Source of the DNA: Phallusia fumigata | Taxonomy: Eukaryota > Chordata > Ascidiacea > Phlebobranchia > Ascidiidae | DNA: 36,079 nt | NCBI GenBank assembly: GCA_008931825.1 | Contig: QXVZ01021157.1 | Location: 9,286-45,364 of the forward strand | Reading direction: 5' to 3' | Made by a program: the position numbers and the translations under genes | Part shown: positions 12,001 through 24,000 of the stretch, piece after piece | Layout of the letters: each line of letters begins with the position of its first letter | How positions within the stretch are numbered: the stretch's first letter is position 1 | Notes under the pieces: generated by a model | Databases searched by the model: none | What the model saw: the letters and a program-made list of their open reading frames with translations, nothing else | Told to the model about the DNA's origin: nothing

Positions 12001-15000
12001 GTAGCAGACAGTGATGAAAATTAACCATCACTCTGACAAGTAATAACATCTGGACCATCTAATTTAAACCCACTGTCACAGGTGTATGTAACAACTTCAT
12101 TTATATCATAAATAACTGGATTTCGAACAGGAGAGAAAGCACCATTTGTGAGAGTTTGTTGTAGGGTACAAACTATTAAAACAATTAAAGTGTTAGCAGC
12201 AAAAACAGTGGCAAATATCACAACTATAATATGTACATAAAAAACATAAACTTTAATGATTACTTGCTGTGCATGTTGCAGATAATGATGAAAATTGACC
12301 ATCACTTTGGCAAGTAACTGTGGCCGAACCATCCAATCGAAATCCACTGTCACATGTGTATGTAACAACTTCATTTATATCATATATAACTGGATTTCGA
12401 ACAGGAGTAAAAGCACCATTTGTGAGAGTTGGTGGTCGGGTACAAACTACAAACAAAATATTAGATAGTCTATTCTTTCAAACAAAACAAACACCATACC
12501 ATTTAGCAATAATGTAACAATAAAAGTGTTAATGCCATACTTTGTGTGCAGGTTGCAGTTTTAACCGAAAATTGGCCATTGCTTTCACAGGTAATGGTGC
12601 TTAATCCATCCAATCTAAATCCAGCATTGCATGTGTATGTGACAATTTCTCCAACATTATAGATTGATGGGTCCCGGACAGGTGTAAATTCTCCATTTAA
12701 TAGTGAGCTTGGATTCTCACACACAGTCACTGAAAATATTTATTTGGAAATGTTGTTTGTTTTTTATCTTTGGGAGCAGAACAATGCCTAAATGCGAGTC
12801 CACTGCCAAGCCACCCGCTTCAATGCAGTTTTGATCATTTTATGTTTGATTTTTTCGATTTTTTTAAGTTGGTGACTTCACTTTGGGTCAACCCATCAGT
12901 TCCACGAAGTTAGAGCAATGCCATTAAGTTGATTGCTCAGTAAAATACCAGTTCTAGAGAAGGGATTAGAACCCACAACCTTGAGAGCACAAGGCAGTCA
13001 TGCTAGGCATCTTGACAGCAAATTTTAGAGACTTTCTAGTAAACCATAAATAGTTTTACCTTCTTCACAAACAGCACTCAACGATGTAAACTCTCCACTG
13101 CTCTGGCAAGAAATTGTATCACTCCCAGTCAAACTATATCCTGGGTTACACGTGTATGTTACAGTTTCACCTGAACCATACACTGAAGGGTCCCTTACTG
13201 GAGTAAACTGTCCGTTGGTAAGAGTTGGTGGATTTGAACAAGATGAGCTTGCTGCAAAGAAAATTAGACTAATATTTAATCAAACTATTAAAAATTGTCT
13301 ATTCAATACTTAAAGCACATTTCCAGATATTCTAACAGTTTATACACAATACTGGCCAATATTTGTTTGTTCCTTAAGTTTGTTATCAAGAGTACATTTT
13401 TTTAATATTATGCTGTGCTTTTGCAATAATTTTAAAATGTTCTCAGCTTTAGCAAAAACAACTAGAGAGGTGGCGTTCTCGATATTTTCATTCCATATAC
13501 ACTACCACCTCAAACTGATGTTCTGCACATATACTCTTTTCTTTGTTACATTGGATATATTCTCAATACCCACATTACATTGGGTCCCTAATTCCCTTGG
13601 CGTTTTATAACATGATTGTTTCTGCTAGCATAAACATATGGGTCCCCACACACATGCAATTTCTGGATAGTAGTGATGTTTTAAAACGTGATCGGTTTAA
13701 AAAACAGTTTTACAAATTTAAACAAAAACTAAAGATTTCCACTTATAATTTAACTAAATCATTTCCTACATAATGTCAATTTCAATCTCAATGTCAAAAG
13801 CATGAATTAAACCCCACAGTTACACTAACCAATAGTTTGACCTGCAGTGACCTTTAGCCGAGCCGTAGTAAACCGCAAACTCTAAACGACCTTTTCCAAC
13901 GCGGTTTCAGCAACACGCTTTAAATCCAAAAACAACATTGCGCTTTTTGACCAACCAAATATAAGCATATATGCTACTGTACAAGAGAGTGCAACTGTAA
14001 ATGAGAGCAAAGTTATTGTAACGTATTATCTTTTGCAGCGTTATTAAGCAAACGCATTTAAGTTAACCCTACACAATCACGTAAAGCAGTGGTGTTGTAT
14101 CAACAGCTGGGCTTTGTCTGTCATAAAAGTGATAATCTCTTTATACATGTTGGGAGGTGTTGCGTGTACGAACGAATAAATAAATTGCTGTGCCGCACTC
14201 TCTTCTACATCGAAAAACAGCAAACATACTGAGTTCATCACTGCTTAAGTTTAATCAGCACAACGCCTGCCATGCTGCACCCTATAAAGGCCTGTTTCTG
14301 TGTTAAATGACAGCCTGTGACTAACCGCTGAGCGTTGCCTCGCTTGTGTCGTAAACTCGTCAATCACTCCCTCGCGTCAGGTCGTTTTGCATTTGGGGGA
14401 AAACAGTCAGCGTTTAAACACGTATTTGCAGCTGTAAAGGTAAATACTTGACCGATCATGCTAAAATTTTAAAGAACCAAGAAAAAGCACCCTACATATG
14501 TGCAATTTCAATACATTTGGATTAGTACGTATGAAGCAAAGGGCATGTAAACAAAAAACTGGGGGGTTGGGGTTAAAAAGGTAAAAAAATGGGTGAATCC
14601 AAATTAAAGTCACAAAATACCTTCAAATAGTTTATATTGCATCAATCATCAAAATAGGAAACTATTAGATAACTTACTTTGTTAAATATTGCTGTTTTAA
14701 AAATTTCACGTTTTGGGGGCCTGTGGGTGAACCGATGGGTTAACTGGGGTAAAAAGTTGACAGTGCACAACTTTAGATACCCATCTATCATATGTGAAAA
14801 TTTAAAGAAGTTTGAACAACTCTTCGTTGACCAAAACGTGGGAACAAACTTATGTAAACAAAAAACTGAATATATGGGGTTAAAAAGGTAAAAAATGGGA
14901 TTATCCAAACTGAAGCCTAAATATCATGTAAAATACTTTGCATTGTATCAACTATTAAAAAAAGAAACTTCTAGGTAACTTACTTTGTTAAATATTGCCG

Positions 15001-18000
15001 TTTTAAACATTTTACATTTTGGGGGCCTGTGGGTGAACCGATGGGTGATTTGGGGTAAAAAGTTGATAGTGCACAACTTCAGATACCCATCTATCATGTG
15101 TGAAAATTTGAACAACTCCTTCTTGACCAAAACGTGGGAACAAACTCGCGTTAGACAGAAAAAAAGAAAAAAAAAAACAGAGTAAAAACAATATGTGTCC
15201 CCTTCATGGAAGGGGACCCATAAAATACTTAACATAAATACTAAGTTACTATTCTACATAAACTGCCTCATAAAGGCATGATATCTACAGTATCTGCTAA
15301 AGTTGACAAATTCCAAATATATATAAATTGTACACCTAAAAACTATGAAGTATGATGGTACATCATTCCAAATTTGCATGTAACAGATCTGGTTACCTTC
15401 AGTACATGATGCTGAAAAGGCAGAAAATTCTCCACTGCTTTCACACACAACTGTTGATGAGCCCGATATGTCAAAACCAATGTGACAACTATAAGTTACA
15501 ATGTCATCTACATAGTAGACATCTTGTACAGGAGACAAATCACCATTAGTTAATAAAGGAGGATTTGTGCAAACAGTCACTGCAATAAAAATTTAACTTA
15601 TTTAGTTTGTTTAGACTTGGCTTTTATAATTTAAACAACGACCTTTTGTGCAAGTTGCACTTAATGATGTGAATTGACCATCACTTTGACATGTAACTGT
15701 GTTTGCACCATCCAATCTGTACCCACTATCACAAGTGTAGGTAACCACATCATTTATATTGTACTCATCTGGGATATTGACTGGTGTGAATGCTCCATTT
15801 GCAAGAACAGGTGGTGTTGAACAAACTGAAGACACAATGTATACAAATGTAACATGTTCGAGTAAATTGAACACACCAATATCGCCTCATACAAAGAAAA
15901 GCGGAATTAACACTTCATGTATTATTGCTTATTGGGTATATTTAGGTTTGTTCTGTGTAATATAAATAAACATGTATCAATATAATGCCATACAATAAAA
16001 TCTGTTATAGCTGTACCTCTTAAGCATGTAGCAAGCAAGGTGGAAAACTGTCCTGATTCACATGTTATCAAATTTGTGCCATCCAATGTGTAACCACTAT
16101 TACATGCATAAACAACTTGCTCCCCCTCATCATAAATTGATGGATCTCTAACAGGTGAAAACTTTCCATTTTCAAGAATTGGTACAGTTTCACAGACTAA
16201 AATAAATATAATTGTTAAAAAATTAAGGTAGATTAAAAAACAGGTATGCAGTTTTAAACTAAATAGGGTATACCACTTTAAGGGTAGAAACTGTATAGAA
16301 AAGTACAGCTTCCACCAAATTTGTTTTCTAATAAACATTAACTATTGCACCTGGAAGACATGTAGCTGTTAGTTCAGTAAATTGCCCATTCATTTGACAA
16401 GTTGTCGTGCTGGCTCCATCAATTCGATAACCAGAATTGCAACTGTATGTGATCATCTCATAATATTCATAAACTGGAGGATCACGAACCGGGGAATAGA
16501 TTCCATTTGTCAATGTGGCCGGATTCTCACAAACTAATCAACAACTCATTAAAAAAATGGACATATGTTTTTACTAAACCTTTCTACCTTTTATGCATGT
16601 TGAAGTTAAGGCTGTAAACTCCCCATTATTCTGACAAGTACTGGTAGAAGTTCCATCCAATTTATATCCACTGTCACATGTGTATGTAACAACATCATCA
16701 ATACTGTATGTTGCACTTACAGGTGTGTACTGGCCATTTACCAACTCCGGTGGAACACTGCAAACTAATATCGACACTTAACAAAACCAAATCCCCAAAC
16801 AAAAAACTTGCAACTACGCATTTTGTTTCTACATTCTGGAATTACTGACAAATAGTTCTCAGGATTACCTTGTATACATGTTGCAGTTAAGGAAGAAAAT
16901 TGACCATTGTTTTGGCAAGTTACTGTGTCTAAACCATTCAATTCAAATCCACTGTTACAAGTGTATGTAACTACTTCATTTATATCATAAATAACTGGAT
17001 TTCTGACAGGGGTGAAAGCGCCATTTGTGAGAGCTGGTGGTTGGTTACACACTGAAAACATCAATTAAAATTTGCTTTAAACAAACCATGGCCGAAAATG
17101 AATAAATTGCACAAGGCAAAAATTCTTTGTTTTACCTTGAGTGCAAGTTGCATGTAACTGTGTGAATTGACCACTGCTTTGGCAAACTACTCTATCTGAA
17201 CCATCCAACCTATATCCAGCATCACAAGTGTATGTGACAACTTCATCAACATTATAGATTGATGGATCCCGTACAGGTGTAAATTCTCCATTTGCTAAGA
17301 TGCTTGGATTCTCACATACAATTTCTACATGAAAATTTATTTTGTCATAATGTTTTGTCATTGTAATGAAGGTTAATTCTCTTGATAAAATTGCAAAGGT
17401 CACCTTAATTAGAATGCAGCACACACAAAATTATGATCTTTACATCTAACATGTTAATTTGCTTAAAATTACTGTTTCAGGCATAGCAAGCTATTCTACT
17501 TCAAACATCCCTAAATTATATATTAAATCAATGGGGAATTATAAATTTTTACCAACCAATTTGTTGGCCATTTAGAATGGCACTATAGCATTAAATTTAT
17601 TAGCAGAAGTGATTCCATATATTTTTGTTTTAGTTTGTATTAGAGGGATCCCATCTTTATCCAATCCTTTTTTTGCAAGCAGAGTACTTTTTAATTTAGT
17701 TATACTCTGGTATTGGGTTTAGCTAATTGCCTAAAATCTTTAATTCAGCTGTGTTATGTCAAGCCAATAAATATGGTGACACAGTAGAAAGCATGCTATA
17801 TTCAACATATATTATGACATTAAACACACAACAGCAAACACTGCAAGGCTTCCAAAAGTTTAGGTTAAAACTGTAAGTGTAGTCTTAACAGCAGAAGATT
17901 AAATAATAGAAGATGTTTTCATTCAGTTTGCTAAATTTGGTTGAATGATGTCTGACAAAACACCACAATGGCACAATGTTACATCAGTTTTTTTCTTATA

Positions 18001-21000
18001 TGAACACTGTTTCATAATTTGACCCACAGTATTGGACAAGCAATTCTACAAGTAGATTGCAGAAACCCAAGCTTACATCTGTATAAATCTTGTGCAACTT
18101 GGATGTTAAATCTTAAATAGAAAAGGTTGGGAACCACTGGTTTAAAGGGTGATGGCCCATAAAATATAAAACACTACCTTGTATGCATGTTGCAGATAAC
18201 GGTGAAAATTGACCATCACTTTGGCAAGTAACTGTGTCTGAACCATCCAATCGAAATCCACTGTCACATGTGTATGTTACAACTTCATTTATATCATAAA
18301 TAACTGGATCTCGAATAGGAGTGAAAGCACCATTTGTGAGAGTTGGTGGTTGTGTGCAAACTGAAATGAAAACGTAGATCAAATGTTTTAAAATCTTTTT
18401 CCTAGGATTTGATATTCTACTTTGAACATCCCTTGATGAGTGTTAAGTAAACAATAGGATTGTCTATCTTCCAACTGCACAGAGCTTACACATATTTCTG
18501 ACCATAGGCGCCGAGTACGCGGTGGCGAGGTGGCACAGACACCTTGGGTTTTTCATCCTTGGTGGCCGCCACCTTGCATTTTTCCATCTATTTGTAGCAA
18601 ACTACAATTCGCCAATATTTGCACAGAAACAGGGACATAACGAGTTTATTCATAAGGTGTCAAAACTAAACACATACAAATTATGAAAGGCTTTGGCATT
18701 TTACATTGTTTAGATCATCACACTTTCAATTGTCTACCGGTGAATACTCATCCATTGTAACGTTACAATCAGGTTATGCTGCAATAAGAACAGATCAGAA
18801 GCAACTGCAATATTTGACAAAATGCTTGCCTTGAAATAGGGAAATGCTTTATCAAAGTGTTTATATTAACACATGTTAAGCTTTAACTAAGCAGTATGCA
18901 AGATCAGCAATGTAGATATAGATTCTGGAATAACGAATTAACGACCTTGTGGCTACATTCGTCTGATCAGTTTTCATGCATATGGCGAACCACAATGCAT
19001 TTGTAACTTTGGATAGTCTTCAAAGAAATGTGTTCAGGACCAAGTGACTTACCGAGTAAATACCCGTGATTCAGCACTAAACTGCGCTTTTGTTCCAACG
19101 TGTATTTTAACCGCATAAGTGTAGTTTGATTGGCGCATTGTACCAGTTTAGTATGATTTGTAGATAATAATTTTTTATGAGCGAAGTAAATAACCAGCCA
19201 GGGAAGTGTTACGTGGGTTAGGATAATGCGATTGTTGCCGTTGTACATGAGTGTGACCTCACAATACTTGGCATTGTGACGTATGTCTGCCATTTTGCAT
19301 TTTTGCAAAACTCGGTGTCTATGTTTCTGACTAACTATTAACATTACTTCCAAAACATGACCAATGTGTTTTCATGTCAGAAATAATCTTTTGTTCATGA
19401 TGCCTGTTTAGCTGAACTTTAATTGATCCATTTCAGTACTTAGCTTGGGTTAACCTTAAGGCTATGGAGTCAGGTAAACATCAAACATTATACTTTATCA
19501 GCATGTTGTCGACAATATTATGAAAATTTAAGTCAACTGAGTCCAGATTATTGACAGTTAATTTGAAAAAACATGTTAAATAGTAGTACCTTGTGTGCAT
19601 GTTGCAGTCAATGGTGAAAATTGACCATCGCTTTGGCAAGTGACTGTGTCTGAACCATCCAATCGAAATCCACTGTCACATGTGTATGTAACAACTTCAT
19701 TTATATCATAAATAACTGGATTTCGAACAGGAGTGAAAGCACCATTTGTGAGAGTTGGTGGCTGGGTGCAAACTAATAAAATTTAATTGGATTTTTAAAA
19801 CAAGAGAAACAGTACAATCAACAAAGATAAATAATTGGTACAGAAAACAAAACTTAAACATTAATTACTTTGTGTGCATGTTGCAGTCAATGATGAAAAT
19901 TGACCATCATTCTGACAAGTTACTGTATTGGAACCATCCAATCTAAATCCACTGTCACATGTGTATGTAACAATTTCATTTATGTCATAAATAACTGGAT
20001 CCCGAACTGGAGTAAAGGCACCATTTGTGAGAGTTGGTGGTTGAGTGCAAACTGAAGAAACAGAAAGTAAACCTTGTTTAAAACAGAAACAAAACAACAA
20101 TGGATAAAAGTGACTTCATGTCAAGGACACTAATTAACAAACAGTTAACTTAAAAAGCAAGTTGGAGATCATCATTAAATTTCCCCATGACTCTGGTCAC
20201 TAAACATTTTTCACATATTTTTGAACACATTTCCAATTACATGCGATGGCATATAATGCACACCAAACCCATTCATTTTGGTGCATTTATAACCTGGATA
20301 ACATATGTTTTGTTTCTATGAAACACAAGGTTGCTATGTGAGTTACACAGTCAAGCTAAAAGCACACTAAATAACCTGAGCTACTCAATGTTTTATCCAA
20401 ATTTGACAAATATTTTATGCCAAACATGCCTGACAAGCCTTCAGTGAAAACAAGGGAGGTTTAAAGAAAAAACAATGTAAAACCAATCTGTGTTCTCTGA
20501 AAGGAGTCTGCATGTCAGCTATTAAAGTATTGGATACTGTAAAAAGCATAAAAAAACACTTCAAAACACTAACAATCCAAGTTACTTTTTATCCTTAGCC
20601 CTAAAAAAGTAAAGAACATTAAACAGTTACAACATTAAATTGAAAGTCACAATATTATTAAATTATTAGAACAATAAAAAGAATATGATGTAATTATTTC
20701 TCAGCACAATATTACTCATTTATGGCCATACAACTTCAAAAACATCAACAAACATTAACACTCCCAGTATAAAATACGCTGGAGCTATAAAACATGAGGT
20801 TCTACCTTGTACGCATGTTGCCAGCAATGATGAAAATTGACCACCACTTTGGCAAGTAACTGTGTCTGAACCATCCAATCGAAATCCACTGTCACATGTA
20901 TATGTAACAACTTCATTTATATCATAAATAACTGGATCCCGAACTGGAGTAAAAGCACCATTTGTGAGAGTTGGTGGTTGGGTACAAACTAAAAACAACA

Positions 21001-24000
21001 AATAAATTGTTTTGAGTAAAAAGAATGGCAAATATCACAAATTTAATATGTACATGAAAAACAAAGTTTATTAATTACTTTGTGTGCAGGTTGCAGATAA
21101 TGATGAAAATTGTCCATCATTCTGGCAAGTTACTGTATTGGAACCATCCAATTCAAATCCACTGTCACATGCATAGGTAACAACTTCATTTATATCATAA
21201 ATAACTGGGTCTCGAACTGGAGTAAAGGCACCATTTGTGAGAGTTGGTGGTTGGGTACAAACTATAAACAATTTTACTAAAGTTTTACAATCTGAGAAAC
21301 AGTATTTTACCTATTTTAAATCTTAACACCTGAGTACAAACTTTTTTCCATTACAAAGATATGAATGCTTTAAACATTTGATAAATTGCATGCATTTCAC
21401 TGTACAATAATGAACTATGGTTGAAAGAGTAAAAGAAAGCTGCTATAGAACACATACTCTTATTGTGGTATCCCTTTAAATACAGTAGAGAAGACAATAA
21501 TAATTTTAAAGAGTTGTTCTCGACGTGTTTGTAACTGTAAGTTACAGTGCATGAAATATTGGTATTTGTGGTTAAAACAATAACTACAAAACAAAAGACA
21601 ATGCCACATACGGTCCTTTAAAACTTGAAATTACACTCTTATTCCACATTTTATTCACTTTGGAGACTGGTGGGGTCAAACAAAAACAATCCAGTAACCT
21701 AGATATTTTTGATAGTTTAACAAAATTGGTGGGTTATCAGTGTCGATTGTTAAGGTTTTTGAGTCACAGAAATCTAATGACACACAGCATTGACCAAACC
21801 TCAAATCAGAAAAAAAAACCTTTTTAATATTGCACATTCTCCAACAGGTTAACCCACAAAAGTTAACCAATGGGGCCCTGCAGTAGACAAAATTTATGAC
21901 ACACTGTAACAACCCAATCTACCACCTGCTAACTTTATGTCAAAGATGATGCTTGTAATGCCAAAACTAAAAGAGCGAAACAGACAATGTGAGTGGTAAG
22001 TAAACAAGAGGATTGCCTATCTTCCACCTGCACAAGTATATACATTTCATATGTGGTCATGCCTAAAATAAACTTTTGTTTATGATGCCTGTTTAGCTGA
22101 ACCATAATTGATCTATTACAGTGGTTAGGTTGTCCTTCAGGCTCTGAAGTCAGTTATATATCAAAAATTATGCTTTTTCTGCATATTGTCGGCAGTAATG
22201 ATGGAAATTGTCCATCATCATTAAGGCAACTGTGTCCAAAATATTGACACATATTTTTTAAAACATGTCCAATAGTAGTACCTTGTGTGCAGGTTGCAGA
22301 TAATAATGAAAATTGTCCATTGCTTTGACAGGTAACTGTGTCCGAACCATCCAATCTAAATCCACTGTCACATGTGTATGTAACAACTTCATTTATATCA
22401 TAAATAACTGGGTCTCGAACCGGAGTAAAGACACCATTTGTAAGAGCTGGAGGTTGGGTACAAACTATAAAACAATTTTTGCTAAAGTTTCAAAATCAGA
22501 GAGAAAGTATTTCACCTTTTTTAAATCTTAACACCTGAGTCGAGTGCATTTTTATTCTTGGTATACAAACTTTTTCCATTACAAAGATATGAATTCTTTA
22601 AACATTCGCCAAATTGCATGTATTTTACTGTGCAATAATAAACTAATGAATGTGGTTGACAGAGTAAAAAAAAGCTGCTATAAAACATATACTCTTATTA
22701 AGGTATTCCTTTAAATACAGTAGAGAAGACAATAATAATTTTAAAGAGTTGTTCTCAACGTGTTTGTAACTGTAAGTTACAGTGAATGAAATATTGGGAT
22801 TTGTGGTTAAAACATTAACCACAAAACTTGAGATGCATGCCACCAATGGTTCTTTAACACTTCTAATAATACCACTATTCCACATTTTATTCACTTTGGA
22901 GACTGGTGGAGACAAACAAAATTAAATCCAGTAACCTAGATATTTTTGATAGTTTAACAAAATTGGTGGGTTATCAGTGTCGATTTTTAAGGTTTTGAGT
23001 CACACAAATTTTGTGACACATAACATCGATCAAACATCCAATTTGAAAAAAATATTTTAATATTGCACATTGTCTAACAGGTTTACCCACAAAAGTTAAC
23101 CAATGGGGCCCTGCAGTAGATAAAATTTACGACACACTGTATCAACCCAATCTACCACCTGCTAACTTTCTATCCAAATTGATGCTTTTATTCCCAACAC
23201 TAAAAGAGCAAAACAGACAATGTGAGTGGTAAGTAAACAAGAGGATTGCCTATCTTCCACCTGCCCAAGCATATACATTTCATATGTGGTCATGCCTAAA
23301 ATAAACTTTTGTTGATGATGCCTGTTTAGCTGAACCATAATTGATCTATTACAGTGGTTAGGTTGTCCTTTAGGCTCTGAAGTCAGTTATATATCAAAAA
23401 TTATGCTTTTTCTGCATGTTGTCAGCAATAAAGATGGAAATTGTCCATCATGAAGGCAAGTGTGCCCAAATTATTGACGCATATTTTTTAAAACATGTCC
23501 AATAGTAGTACCTTGTGTGCAGGTTGCAGCCAATGATGAAAATTGTCCATTGCTTTGACAGGTAACTGTGTCCGAACCATCCAATCTAAACCCACTGTCA
23601 CATGTGTATGTAACAACTTCATTTATATTATAAATAACTGGATTTCGAACAGGAGTGAAGGCACCATTTGTGAGAGTTGGTGGTTGAGTGCAAACTGTAA
23701 AAGCAAAATTTATTTGTTTTTTGATCGAGTAAAATAGAACAATTACCAAATATTGGCAATTGCCAAAATACAGTTTAAATAACACTTACTTTGTGTGCAT
23801 GTTGCAGCTAATGATGAAAATTGTCCATCGTTCTGGTAACTGTNNNNNNNNNNNNNNNNNNNNNNNNNNNNNNNNNNNNNNNNNNNNNNNNNNNNNNNNN
23901 NNNNNNNNNNNNNNNNNNNNNNNNNNNNNNNNNNNNNNNNNNNNNNNNNNNNNNNNNNNNNNNNNNNNNNNNNNNNNNNNNNNNNNNNNNNNNNNNNNAT

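Larger units (their letters stand above)
21079..23511. repeat. 1.23-kb tandem segmental duplication in the CCP array
   Basis: The interval 21262-22281 is similar to 22465-23511, including a long intron and a fossil exon, with an offset of about 1.2 kb. Small indels and substitutions separate the copies, so it is older than the 273-nt units. Confidence 0.8.

Noticed and set aside
13800..14450. Less AT-rich stretch considered as a possible promoter or RNA gene
   Set aside because: No cloverleaf, box A/B or exon pattern could be made out.
14642..15235. Open frames on both strands at 14.6-15.2 kb
   Set aside because: They lie in two copies of an interspersed repeat, and give similar meaningless peptides in each.
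18967..19353. 128-codon minus-strand frame
   Set aside because: No CCP-like or other recognisable motif, and it lies in the apparent insertion; insufficient to call a gene.
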